A stretch of DNA of 16,447 nucleotides from Planctomycetota bacterium (GTDB taxonomy: Bacteria; Planctomycetota; UBA1135; GCA-002686595). Shown piece by piece: positions 7,596 to 15,485 of the stretch. The notes under the pieces were generated by a model. That model saw only the letters and a list, made by a program, of their open reading frames with translations. It was not told where the DNA came from and searched no databases. The translations under genes and the position numbers were made by a program. Every line of letters starts with the position of its first letter. The first letter of the stretch is position 1. The stretch lies in the NCBI GenBank assembly GCA_004296785.1, contig SCVU01000383.1:1-16447 (forward strand), given 5' to 3'.

Positions 7596-9035
7596 TCAGC
7601 TCTCCGAGTCGATCCGGTACACGTTGACCGCGCCCGGAAACTCCGCGAGCGCGATCTCCTGCACGCGCCGCAACAGCGCCGGATCGCGCGTGTCCGCGAA
7701 TACGTAGAACTTCCACAGATTGCGGTACGAGCGCTCGAGGTCCGCGAGGCGCGGCACGCGCTCCGTCTTCTCCGACAGCGGCCGCACCGTGCTCTCGCCC
7801 GGCCAACGCACGTGCGTGTGCGCTTCCTTGAGCTGCATCCGCGCGGCAGGGCAATAGACGAGCACGTCGATCTCGCGACCGGTGGCGAAGCGCACGAGAT
7901 CGGCGATGCGCGCTTCGACCGCCGCGCGCTCCGCGTGCCGCCCGCGCGCGAAGTACTTCGCGACGAGCTCGTCCTGCACCGCCTCGTTCTCGTAGCGCGG
8001 GAACACGCACGCGCGCTTGTACAAACGCCGGTGCGCGAAGCACTCGGCGAGGTGTGCGGCGCGCTTGCGCTGCGCGGGCGCGAGCCTCTGCACGCGCTCG
8101 CCGAGCAGCGCGCGCAGCGACGCGTCGGTCTGGTCGTAGAGCTCGCTCGGCTGCAGCGCGCCACCCTGCAGACACAGCTCGACCGCGCGCGCGAGCAGTG
8201 CGCCGGCCGCGACCTTCGCGTGGTGGTAGTAGACGCGCTCGGAGAAGTAGTAGCGCGCTTCGAGCAGGCGCACGACCTCGGAGAGAATGTCCTCGCGCAA
8301 CAGCTCGCGCTTGGCGAGATCGATGCACAGGTTGCCGCCCGCGCGCTCGATGCGGAAGTACGACAGCACGCGCGGATCGACCTGCAGCTTGAGCCCGGTG
8401 AAGTACGCGTCGCGCAGCAGGTAGTCGATCAGGTCCGAGCAGATCGTGTCGGAGAGGATCTGCGACCAGTACGGCGGGATCGACGCGCGGGCTCCCGGCG
8501 TCGCACTCGCGCCCGGGTTCGCACTCGCGCCTGAGCTCGAGCTCGCGCCGTTCGGCGCCGCCGTCAGGATCTGCAGCACGTCGCGGCGCAGCCCGCTCTT
8601 GTCGAGCACGCGGCCGAGCTCGCGCTTGGGCGACAGCATGTCCTCGTAGCGCGCCGGCGTGTCGTGCCGCTCGATCAGCCCGGTCTGATCCTCGATGTTG
8701 TGCCCGTACGGGATGTGCGTGACGTCGTGCAGCAGCGCCGCGGCGCGGATCACGCGCGCCTCCTCGTCGCCGACCGACAGGCAGCCGCGCGCGTCGAGCT
8801 CGAAGTTCAGGTTGATCGCGTCGATCAGCTTCTGCGTGCAGTGCAGCGTCCCGATCGAGTGATCGAAGCGCGTGTGCACGGCGCCCGGGTAGACGTAGCT
8901 CGCCGCGCCGAGCTGCTGGATCCCGCGCAGCCGCTGCACCTCCGCCGTGTCGAGCAGCGCGATCTCCTCGTGCGTGAGGTAGACGTCGCCGTGCACGGGA
9001 TCGCGCAGCACCGAGTAACGCTTCTTCGCGGCCAT
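7596..9035 (-). CDS. HD-domain phosphohydrolase, SAMHD1/dGTPase-like
   Basis: The 479-residue protein matches the HD superfamily of deoxynucleotide triphosphohydrolases and YwfO-like enzymes. The N-terminus (VLRDPVHGDVYLT) is the usual DP-x-HG opening. Metal and active-site residues align with SAMHD1: Arg56 and His59 in HTRFDHSIG, His103-Asp104, His107 and His112 in LLHDVTHIPYGH, and Asp201 in SDLIDYLLRD. All expected residues are present, so it is probably active and cytoplasmic, hydrolysing dNTPs or related nucleotides; the exact substrate is not readable. Odd feature: residues about 161-185, between the HD motif and Asp201, are a low-complexity Gly/Ala/Ser/Pro insert encoded by an 18-bp tandem repeat. 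ATG 9035 gives the conserved N-terminus; the longer open frame upstream is out of family and overlaps the next gene. The 113-bp upstream region is shared with the divergent exported-protein gene. Confidence 0.93.
   Translation of the reverse strand: MAAKKRYSVLRDPVHGDVYLTHEEIALLDTAEVQRLRGIQQLGAASYVYPGAVHTRFDHSIGTLHCTQKLIDAINLNFELDARGCLSVGDEEARVIRAAALLHDVTHIPYGHNIEDQTGLIERHDTPARYEDMLSPKRELGRVLDKSGLRRDVLQILTAAPNGASSSSGASANPGASATPGARASIPPYWSQILSDTICSDLIDYLLRDAYFTGLKLQVDPRVLSYFRIERAGGNLCIDLAKRELLREDILSEVVRLLEARYYFSERVYYHHAKVAAGALLARAVELCLQGGALQPSELYDQTDASLRALLGERVQRLAPAQRKRAAHLAECFAHRRLYKRACVFPRYENEAVQDELVAKYFARGRHAERAAVEARIADLVRFATGREIDVLVYCPAARMQLKEAHTHVRWPGESTVRPLSEKTERVPRLADLERSYRNLWKFYVFADTRDPALLRRVQEIALAEFPGAVNVYRIDSES
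8501..8554. repeat. 18-bp in-frame tandem repeat, about three units, inside the HD-domain gene
   Basis: TCGCACTCGCGCC occurs exactly at 8501-8513 and 8519-8531 and again with two mismatches at 8537-8549, a constant 18-bp period. Since 18 is divisible by three, copy-number changes keep the frame. On the minus strand the units encode hexapeptides of the type ASANPG and ASATPG, producing a flexible linker in the phosphohydrolase. Confidence 0.8.
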
Positions 9036-9086
9036 GAAAGGGCGGACATTTCACCGCGCGGCGAGCGCGCGGCAAGCGCGGCGCGC

Positions 9087-9099
9087 GGAAAGCGTTTCC
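9087..9099. promoter_or_regulatory. Inverted repeat GGAAA-GCG-TTTCC, possible operator
   Basis: GGAAA and TTTCC form a perfect inverted repeat around GCG in the 113-bp region between the divergent HD and exported-protein genes. The core AAAGCGTTT resembles operators of LacI/GalR-family regulators (AAxCGxTT). No such regulator lies in the window, so the match may be chance. Confidence 0.3.
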
Positions 9100-9113
9100 C
9101 GGGCTGTTGGGCG

Positions 9114-9129
9114 CGGCCGAAAACGGCCG
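9114..9129 (+). promoter_or_regulatory. Hairpin CGGCCG-AAAA-CGGCCG in the leader of the exported-protein gene
   Basis: Two identical self-palindromic hexamers flank an AAAA loop, giving a 6-bp all-GC stem that ends 19 nt before the ATG at 9149. It could be a 5' leader hairpin or a dyad operator; it is too far from the HD stop to be that gene's terminator. Confidence 0.35.
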
Positions 9130-9148
9130 AGAACCGCACCGATCCCCC

Positions 9149-9790
9149 ATGCCGACCCCGCGCCGCGTCCTCCAAGCCTCACTCGTGCTCGCCGCCCTGG
9201 CCGCCTTCGCCGCGCTCCCGCGCGCACCGCGCGATCGCGGCTGGGAGCTGCCGGTCAGCGCCGCGCGCGCGGTCGCGCCGCCGAACCTGCGCGAGGTGCG
9301 CGCGGAGACGCTGCACGAGCCGACGCTCGACTTGACGATCCACGAGCTGTGGCTGTCGGGCCGCGAGGGCGCGACGATGCTGCTCGACGGTGAGCTCGAC
9401 GCCTCGGTCACGCTGTCGGCGCTCGATGCCGAGGGCAAGGCGCTGCAGATCGCGACGCGGCGCCTCGAGCCCGGTCTCTACGAGCGCGTGCACGCGGTGC
9501 TGTCGTTCGCGTCGACGGGGCTCGACGGCGCGAAGATCCCCGTCTACTGCAACGGTGAAACGACGGCGCTGACGAGCGCGTGGATGTGCGTGCTCGAGTG
9601 GCCGCTCGAGCAGGAGCTTTCGATCGACGACCCCGGCGCGATGCTGTGGCTGCGCATCGACGCGCCGCGCGACGTCGGTCCGGACGGCAAGTCGATCGTC
9701 GTGCTGCCGCGCCTCGCGCTCGCCGCGACCGAGGCGGGCGTCGCGGCGCCGGTCCCGCTCGACGGCGCGCTCGACGGCGCGCGGCGATAG
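9149..9790 (+). CDS. Small exported protein, possibly DUF4382-like
   Basis: The product is 213 residues from ATG 9149. A signal peptide is clear: basic MPTPRR, then a hydrophobic stretch ASLVLAALAAFAALP at about 9-23. The mature part has LTIHELWLSGREGATMLLDG, a row of beta-strand-like segments, and LEPGLYERVHAVLSFASTGLDG. This order (a strand ending in a short polar turn, then LxxGxYxxxxxxL) recalls the DUF4382 beta-sandwich family, but the match is by eye and weak. A later part has IPVYCNGETTAL and two visible cysteines. No catalytic motif is seen. It is extracytoplasmic by inference. It lies 34 nt upstream of the heme/dehydrogenase gene, likely in one transcript. The frame is open from 9107, but ATG 9149 places the signal peptide at the N-terminus. 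Confidence 0.75.
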   Translation: MPTPRRVLQASLVLAALAAFAALPRAPRDRGWELPVSAARAVAPPNLREVRAETLHEPTLDLTIHELWLSGREGATMLLDGELDASVTLSALDAEGKALQIATRRLEPGLYERVHAVLSFASTGLDGAKIPVYCNGETTALTSAWMCVLEWPLEQELSIDDPGAMLWLRIDAPRDVGPDGKSIVVLPRLALAATEAGVAAPVPLDGALDGARR

Positions 9791-9824
9791 ACGCCGGCGC
9801 GCGCAGCGGCGAACATGGCGCCGC

Positions 9825-12800
9825 ATGCCGAGCCGCACGACGCGTCCCCCGTTCCCCGCGCTCGCACTCGCGCTCGCCGCGCTCGCACCGGCGGCCCAGG
9901 AGCCGCTGCGCGTCATTCCTCGCGCGGATGAAGTGCAGCCCGCGAGCGACGAGTGGAAGGCCGTGCTCGCCGGGATCAAGGTCCCCGACGGCTACGAGGT
10001 CAGCCTGTGGGCCGCCGAGCCGCTGCTCGCCAACGCCGTCGGCATGTGCGTCGGCGACGACGGCGCGGTCTACGTCGCCGAGACCTTCCGCTGCCACCAC
10101 GGCGTGCTCGACCAGCGCGACCACATGCAGCGCCTGGCCGACGATCTCGCGTGCCGCACGGTCGAGGACCGCGTCGCGCTCTATCGCCGCGACGCGGGCG
10201 ACAAGTTCGACGCGGAGTTCCGCACGCACAGCGAGCGCGTGACGAAGCTCGTCGACACCGACGGCGACGGACGCGCCGATCGCTCGACGATCTACGCCGA
10301 GGGTTTCAGCGATCCCGCCGACGGCCTCGGCGCCGCGGTGATGGCGCTGGGACGCGACGTGTACTTCACGTGCATGCCGCACCTGTGGAAGCTCACCGAT
10401 CGCGACGGCGACGGAACCGCCGAAGCGCGCAACTCGCTCTCGTACGGCTACGGCGTGCAGACCGCGATGATCGGGCACGACCTGCACGGGCTGCGCCTCG
10501 GACCCGACGGACGCATCTACTTCTCGTGCGGCGATCGCGGGATGAACGTGACGACGCGCGAGGGCGTGCACATCGAGCTCAAGAGCGGCGCGATCCTGCG
10601 CTGCGAGCCCGACGGCTCCGAGCTCGAGGTCTTCTGCACGGGCCTGCGCAATCCGCAGGACATCGTCTTCGACGCGCACGGGAACTTGTTCACGGGCGAC
10701 AACAACGGCGACGGCGGCGACGAAGCGCGGCTCGTGCACGCGGTGTACGGGATGTCGAGCGGTTGGCACCACCCGAGCCAGTGGGTCACCTCACCGACGC
10801 TGCGCGGGCCGTGGAACGAAGACAAGCTGTGGAAGCCGCGCTTCGACGGGCAGGCGGCGCACATCGTGCCGCCGATCGCGAACGTCGCGGCCGGACCGTC
10901 CGGCCTCACGATCGATCCCGGCACGTGCACGGACGAGCGGTTCGCCGGGCGCCTGCTGCTCGTCGACTTCACCGGCTCGATCCAGCACTCGCCGATCCGC
11001 GCGCTCGAGCTGAAACCGAAGGGTGCGTCGTTCGAGCTCGTCGGTCAGAAGGAGTTCGAGACGGGGATCCTCGCGACGGACTGCGAGTTCGGGCCGGACG
11101 GCGCGCTGTACGTGTCGGACTGGGTCGAGGGCTGGCGCACGACGGGCAAGGGCCGGATCTGGCGGATCGCGCGCAAGGATCTGGCGAGCGACGCGCGCGC
11201 AGCGGAGGTCAAGGCGAGCCTCGCGCGCGATGTCGCGAAGCTGTCGAACGCGGATCTCGCGAAGGAGCTCGGCCACGCCGACATGCGGCTGCGAACGCGC
11301 GCGCACCTCGAGCTCGCGGTGCGCGGGCCGGCGGGGCTCTCCATCTTGATCGACTGCGCGGTCGACGCGCGAGCCAGCGAGTTGTCGCGCTTGCACGGAA
11401 TCTGGGGAATGACTGTCGCCGCGCGGCGCGAGGGCGCAGATCGCATGGCGGTCGTTGCTCTTCTCCAGTTCCTTCTCGTCGATGAGCACGAAGAAGTTCG
11501 CGTGCAAGCGGCGAACGGGCTCGGCGACCTGCGTGCCAAGGGGAATCTGACGCCGCTGATCGCGCTGCTCACGGACGAACAACCTCCGCGCGTCCGACTG
11601 TCCGCCGCACTCGCGCTCGCGCGAATCGGAGAGCGCGTCGCACCGCGCCCCATCTATGCGCTCCTCGCCTCAACGGGCGATTCAGATCCCATGTTGCGCC
11701 ACGCGGCGGCGTTGGCGCTTGCGCGTTGCACAGTGACTGAGGAGCTTCTGGATGGCGTCCCGCACGTGCGGGATCCCCGCGACCGTGGCATGACCGAGAT
11801 GGCAACCGACGTGCTTTGGAAGCGGGGGGAATCCGAGGCAGTCGGGACGGCGCTGGCTCTTCGGTACCAACGCGCTCCACGCGTCCGCGAACTCCTGCGC
11901 TTCTGGGACGGCCCGCGAGCCTGCACCGAAGCCGCGCGCACGATCTACGACCTGTCCGTTGGTCCGACTTCAGCAGTCGATCCGACGTGGAGTGAGGGAT
12001 TGATTGCGCTCGCCGAACTGCTCGAGGACGCGCGAACGTCCGCGGCCCCATTGGCGCGTCGCGCACTGAACGCGCACTTCAGGCTCGGCGGACGCGAGAA
12101 CGCAAGAGCGTTGCTCGCCTTCGCGTGTCTCGACGACGCGGCGCCCGCGTACCGCGTCGAAGCGCTCGAGCGACTCGCGCAGTGGCAGGAGCCGCCGAAC
12201 TTGGATCCCGTGCTCGGCGACTACCAGCCGCTCGCGAAGCGCGACGCGCCGTGGCTCGCGGACTTCGCGGCCGAGGTGTCGCCGGGCACCGTCAGCGCGA
12301 TGCCGGTCGACGTCGCGCGCGCTTGGGTCGCGTTCGTGAAGAGCGCGAACGCCGACGCGCTCGCGCCGCGACTCGCCGCGATGGCGGCGACGAGCTCGCT
12401 CGCGGCCTCGCTGCGCGCCGACTGCCTCGCCGCGCTCGGCGCGCTGAAGGCGCCCGAGCTCGCCGACGCGGCCGCGCTCGGGCTCAAGGACAGGGACGGC
12501 GAAGTCCGCGCGGCCGCGCTCGCGCTCGTCGCCGAGCTCGATGCATCGCGCGCGCTGCCGCTCGTCGACGCGATCCTCGCGAACGGCGAGCTCGCCGAGC
12601 GCCGCGCCGCGTACGCGCTGCTCGCCAACTCCGCCGCGCCGGAAGCACGCCAGCGCCTCGCCGGCGAGCTCGCGCGCGACGCGCAGGGCCTCGTCCCGGC
12701 CGAGCTCGCGCTCGAGCTCGTCGAAGCGGCCGACGCGCACCGCGCCGATCCCGCGATCGCCGCCGCGCTCGGGGCGCGCAGCGCGCGCCGCTCGGGCGAC

Positions 12801-13253
12801 GCAGAGCTCGCGCCCTTTCTCGACGCGCTCGCCGGCGGCGACGCCGAGCGCGGTCGCGCCGTGTTCCGCGAGAAGGGCGAAACGACGTGCCTGCGCTGCC
12901 ACCAGGTCGACAAGGGCGACGGCGGCGAGGTCGGCCCCGCGCTCGCCGGCGTCGGCCGCCGCCTCGGCCGACTCGGACTGCTCGAAGCGATCGCGTTGCC
13001 GAACCGCCGCACGTCGCCGGGCTACGAGAACACCGTGTGGGAGCGCGAGAACGGCACGTTCGTCGACGGCCGCCTGCTGTCGCGCGCGAACGGCGTGGTC
13101 AAGGTGCGCAACGCGCAGAACGAGATCGTCGAGCTCGACGAGAGCGCGATCGTCTCGAGCCGCACCACGCTCTCGGCGATGCCCGACGGCCTCGGCAAGC
13201 AGCTCTCGCTGCGCGAGCTGCGCGACCTCGTCGAGTACCTAGCGACGCGCTAG
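9825..13253 (+). CDS. PVC-type secreted dehydrogenase-like propeller / HEAT / heme-binding protein
   Basis: The product is 1,142 residues. Signal peptide about 1-24 (ALALALAALAPAAQ). Residues about 45-450 match the N-terminal membrane-bound dehydrogenase domain of Pirellula/Verrucomicrobium proteins (TIGR02604-like), a sorbosone-dehydrogenase-like propeller, with IKVPDGYEVSLWA at the start and Asp-rich likely calcium loops at 144 (DTDGDGRAD), 192 (DRDGDGTAE) and 292 (DNNGDGGDE). Residues about 480-980 are HEAT-like helical repeats (for example RVQAANGLGDL, RVRLSAALALARIG, EVRAAALALVAEL). The last ~140 residues are the PVC heme-binding domain (TIGR02603-like): RGRAVFREKG, then CLRCH with Cys1022, Cys1025 and His1026, and Met1119 in LSAMPDGLG as a possible distal ligand. 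The protein is probably periplasmic or surface-exposed and couples oxidation of an unknown substrate, perhaps sugar or polysaccharide-derived, to electron transfer. Codons between about 11380 and 12130 are less GC-biased than the rest. Confidence 0.92.
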   Translation: MPSRTTRPPFPALALALAALAPAAQEPLRVIPRADEVQPASDEWKAVLAGIKVPDGYEVSLWAAEPLLANAVGMCVGDDGAVYVAETFRCHHGVLDQRDHMQRLADDLACRTVEDRVALYRRDAGDKFDAEFRTHSERVTKLVDTDGDGRADRSTIYAEGFSDPADGLGAAVMALGRDVYFTCMPHLWKLTDRDGDGTAEARNSLSYGYGVQTAMIGHDLHGLRLGPDGRIYFSCGDRGMNVTTREGVHIELKSGAILRCEPDGSELEVFCTGLRNPQDIVFDAHGNLFTGDNNGDGGDEARLVHAVYGMSSGWHHPSQWVTSPTLRGPWNEDKLWKPRFDGQAAHIVPPIANVAAGPSGLTIDPGTCTDERFAGRLLLVDFTGSIQHSPIRALELKPKGASFELVGQKEFETGILATDCEFGPDGALYVSDWVEGWRTTGKGRIWRIARKDLASDARAAEVKASLARDVAKLSNADLAKELGHADMRLRTRAHLELAVRGPAGLSILIDCAVDARASELSRLHGIWGMTVAARREGADRMAVVALLQFLLVDEHEEVRVQAANGLGDLRAKGNLTPLIALLTDEQPPRVRLSAALALARIGERVAPRPIYALLASTGDSDPMLRHAAALALARCTVTEELLDGVPHVRDPRDRGMTEMATDVLWKRGESEAVGTALALRYQRAPRVRELLRFWDGPRACTEAARTIYDLSVGPTSAVDPTWSEGLIALAELLEDARTSAAPLARRALNAHFRLGGRENARALLAFACLDDAAPAYRVEALERLAQWQEPPNLDPVLGDYQPLAKRDAPWLADFAAEVSPGTVSAMPVDVARAWVAFVKSANADALAPRLAAMAATSSLAASLRADCLAALGALKAPELADAAALGLKDRDGEVRAAALALVAELDASRALPLVDAILANGELAERRAAYALLANSAAPEARQRLAGELARDAQGLVPAELALELVEAADAHRADPAIAAALGARSARRSGDAELAPFLDALAGGDAERGRAVFREKGETTCLRCHQVDKGDGGEVGPALAGVGRRLGRLGLLEAIALPNRRTSPGYENTVWERENGTFVDGRLLSRANGVVKVRNAQNEIVELDESAIVSSRTTLSAMPDGLGKQLSLRELRDLVEYLATR

Positions 13254-13258
13254 ATCCG

Positions 13259-13336
13259 CGAGCGCGCTCGATCTGTGAGAATGGGCCTGTAACGGCCCCG
13301 CCCCCGCTCGGTTGGTACGAGCGCGAGATTCTCACC
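13259..13336 (+). promoter_or_regulatory. Structured 5' leader: potential three-way junction with alternative pairings
   Basis: Perfect complementary segments found by eye: P1 GTGAGAAT (13275-13282) with ATTCTCAC (13328-13335); inside it P2 GGGCC (13283-13287) with GGCCC (13294-13298), loop TGTAAC; and P3 CGCTCG (13305-13310) with CGAGCG (13318-13323), loop GTTGGTA. P2 abuts P1, and P1 ends one base before ATG 13337. A 12-bp palindrome, CGAGCGCGCTCG (13259-13270), lies just upstream; its halves could pair with the P3 strands instead, giving mutually exclusive folds. The fold would control access to the start codon. It matches no riboswitch class I can recognise. An alternative is that P2 or the palindrome helps terminate the upstream gene. 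CGAGCG-type words are common in this genome, so P1 is the most telling helix. Confidence 0.45.
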
Positions 13337-15421
13337 ATGTCGATCCCCCACCCGTCGTTCTTGTCCGTCCGTTCCGTGGCCGCGGCGATCGCGCTCGCGC
13401 TGTCGATCCCGGCCGCCGCGCAGTGGTCGTCGATCCCGTACGACTCGTCGAAGTCGATCGCGGTCGGCAACTGGTTCGTCGCGCACCAGACGCCCGCCGG
13501 TCACCAGGCGTACTCGGCGATCGCGCAGGGTTGGACGAACGTCGCGCCGAGCAGCGCGACCGTGAAGGGCTACGGCGACGGCCACGTGATCTACGAGGAC
13601 GGCACCGGCAACTACCGCGGCTGGAGCGCGTTCTCGAACAGCAGCGCGGCGCAGTCGTTCGCGCCGGGCGCGTCGATCCAGAACAGCGTCGGAGCGGGGA
13701 CCGCGTACACGACCTACTACGACCTCGTGCCGTTCACGAACGGCGTGTTGCGCGCGTACAGCCAGTACACGAACACGTGGGCGAGCGTCGCGCTGACGGC
13801 GCTGCCTGCGACCTCGCTCAAGTGGGCGCCGAACGTCGCGGTGCAGAAGGACGGCCTGCACTACCACGCGTACTCGGCGTACACCGGGCAGTGGGTCACG
13901 CTCGACGTCGGCGTCGAGGGCGGCATCCCGATCGTCGGCCCCGACTACGCGGCGGTCGATCTGCGCGGCACGAGCGGTCCGTTCCAGTACGCGGCGTTCA
14001 GCGCGCCGCGCGGCAAGTGGACGCTGTCGCCGGTGTATCCGACGACCGGCGCTGGGCTGATCGCGCAGCAGGGCGCGAACGCGCTCGCGATCAGGAGCAA
14101 CGACACCGGCTCGACGTTCCGCTACGCCGGTTACACGCCGATCACCGGCGCGTGGACGACGTCGTCGTTCGTGCACGCGACGAGCTCGTCGCAGAGCGGC
14201 CTCGCGTTCAAGAACACGCTGCGCGTGCTCGACACCGACACGAGCGTGCGCTTCGAGATCTTCGGCGCGGGCAACGGCATCTGGCAGGGGCTCGCGGGCA
14301 CGAACCTCGTCGAGGAGAGCCTGCACGACGATTTCCACGTCGTGAAGGATTCGGCGGGCTCGTCGACGACGCTGCACATCGCGAGCGCGATGGTCGGCGG
14401 CGGTTACCTCGCGCACGTCGTGCCGAGCTTCTTCCCGAGCGTCGGCCAGGGCTCGCACGGCTGCGCGATCAGCGGCAGCAACGACCCGTCGACGAACAAG
14501 GTCTGGGCGTACTCGGCACTGGCGCACGCGATCGCCGGGCCGATCGCGCAGCCGCTGTCGTCGGGCGTGTCGAGCGCGAACGCCGGCTCGGTGCTCGGCT
14601 TCAATCTGCAGGGCAGCGCGTCGTTCGGCGCGACCGCGTGGGCGCACACGTCGCGCTACGGTCAGTGGGTCGCGGGGCCGGCGCTGAACCCGAGCGAGAG
14701 CTGGACGACGCTCGCGCCGTTCGGCTCCGGCTCGCTGCTCGCGGCGATCCGCAACAACTTCACCTCGCACGACCTCCACGTGTTCGACGAGCATCGCGGC
14801 ACGTGGGTCGCGCCGCTCAACACGACGGCGGGCAGCTTCACGATCGCGCAGAACGCCGTGTTCATCCCGAACCCGACGACCGGCGTCTACCAGGCGTACA
14901 GCGCGCAGCGCGGCACGTGGTCGACGCAGGGCGGCATCGGCGCGATCACGAACCCCGGCGGCATCGCGAGCTTCGCCGAGAACCTGATCTGGTTCACCGA
15001 CTCGAACGCGAAGCTGTGGGCGTTCTCGCTGTGCGACCGCGCGCAGGCGTGGTTCCAGTACCCGACCGCCGCGCAGTACCACGCGTCGGGCGCGACGAGC
15101 GGCGGCGCGACGCCGTACCTTCCCGTCTCGGTGCGCGGCGCGCCGTCGACCGAGCTCGCGCTCGTCTATGCGTCGCTCGCGCTCGGCCCCGCGCCGCTGT
15201 CGCTGCCCGGCTTCGGCGGGACGCTCGACCTCAGCCTCGGCGGCGCGTTCCAGCTCGCAAACCTCGGCGTGTTCGACGCCGACGGGGTGCGCGACGCGAA
15301 GATCCCGCTCGCGAACCCGATCGGCGCGGGCACCCAGGGCTGGATGCAGGCGGTGATCGTCGATCTCACGACGCTGAGTGCGTCGTTCGCCGGCCGCGCG
15401 ACCGGCGCGCGCTTCTACTAG
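13337..15421 (+). CDS. Secreted repeat protein, predicted tandem beta-propellers, planctomycete-type C-terminal domain
   Basis: The product is 694 residues from ATG 13337; a longer open frame upstream in the same phase only shadows the preceding gene. Signal peptide about 1-28 (AAAIALALSIPAAA, cut before Gln29-Trp30). The body consists of about thirteen units ending in an AYSAxxGxW-like strand. The first seven unit ends are at Trp66, about 103 (Trp absent), Trp148, Trp186, Trp228, Trp273 and Trp316, a period of 37-45 residues that suits beta-propeller blades. About six more follow to residue ~590 (for example TSRYGQW, DEHRGTW, YSAQRGTW). Residues about 594-694 form a separate domain (LPGFGGTLDLSLGG, LGVFDADG, PIGAGTQGWMQAVIVD) of a kind common at the ends of planctomycete exported proteins. 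No catalytic motif is seen; surface binding or a structural role is inferred. The gene is a tandem paralog of the one that follows. Confidence 0.85.
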   Translation: MSIPHPSFLSVRSVAAAIALALSIPAAAQWSSIPYDSSKSIAVGNWFVAHQTPAGHQAYSAIAQGWTNVAPSSATVKGYGDGHVIYEDGTGNYRGWSAFSNSSAAQSFAPGASIQNSVGAGTAYTTYYDLVPFTNGVLRAYSQYTNTWASVALTALPATSLKWAPNVAVQKDGLHYHAYSAYTGQWVTLDVGVEGGIPIVGPDYAAVDLRGTSGPFQYAAFSAPRGKWTLSPVYPTTGAGLIAQQGANALAIRSNDTGSTFRYAGYTPITGAWTTSSFVHATSSSQSGLAFKNTLRVLDTDTSVRFEIFGAGNGIWQGLAGTNLVEESLHDDFHVVKDSAGSSTTLHIASAMVGGGYLAHVVPSFFPSVGQGSHGCAISGSNDPSTNKVWAYSALAHAIAGPIAQPLSSGVSSANAGSVLGFNLQGSASFGATAWAHTSRYGQWVAGPALNPSESWTTLAPFGSGSLLAAIRNNFTSHDLHVFDEHRGTWVAPLNTTAGSFTIAQNAVFIPNPTTGVYQAYSAQRGTWSTQGGIGAITNPGGIASFAENLIWFTDSNAKLWAFSLCDRAQAWFQYPTAAQYHASGATSGGATPYLPVSVRGAPSTELALVYASLALGPAPLSLPGFGGTLDLSLGGAFQLANLGVFDADGVRDAKIPLANPIGAGTQGWMQAVIVDLTTLSASFAGRATGARFY

Positions 15422-15426
15422 CGATT

Positions 15427-15450
15427 CCCGCGTAACGCCGGCCGTGCGGG
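15427..15450 (+). terminator. Weak inverted repeat after the first repeat-protein gene
   Basis: CCCGC (15427-15431) and GCGGG (15446-15450) can pair across a 14-nt loop, starting 6 nt after the stop codon. There is no T-run and the stem is short, so a terminator role is only possible. Confidence 0.2.
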
Positions 15451-15456
15451 TCGGAT

Positions 15457-15484
15457 GCGGATGGGAACCCCCGTTCCGATCCGC
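15457..15484 (+). promoter_or_regulatory. 12-bp hairpin directly before the start codon of the second repeat-protein gene
   Basis: GCGGATGGGAAC (15457-15468) pairs with GTTCCGATCCGC (15473-15484) with 11 of 12 pairs matched (the exception is G15463 opposite G15478) and a CCCC loop. The right arm ends one base before ATG 15486, so the folded RNA would cover the ribosome-binding region. The same one-base offset is seen for P1 in front of the upstream paralog. A DNA operator role is an alternative. Confidence 0.5.
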
Positions 15485-15485
15485 C

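Noticed and set aside
7596..9035. Phage-defence dNTPase system
   Set aside because: SAMHD1-like dGTPases can act in defence, but this one has no defence neighbours and resembles housekeeping HD phosphohydrolases.
7573..9438. 621-codon minus-strand frame overlapping the HD gene
   Set aside because: It is in a different frame from the conserved HD protein and has no recognisable motif.
12125..13336. Upstream extension of the first repeat-protein frame
   Set aside because: The open frame before ATG 13337 overlaps the heme-domain coding region, is Arg-rich, and would bury a good signal peptide about 400 residues inside the protein.
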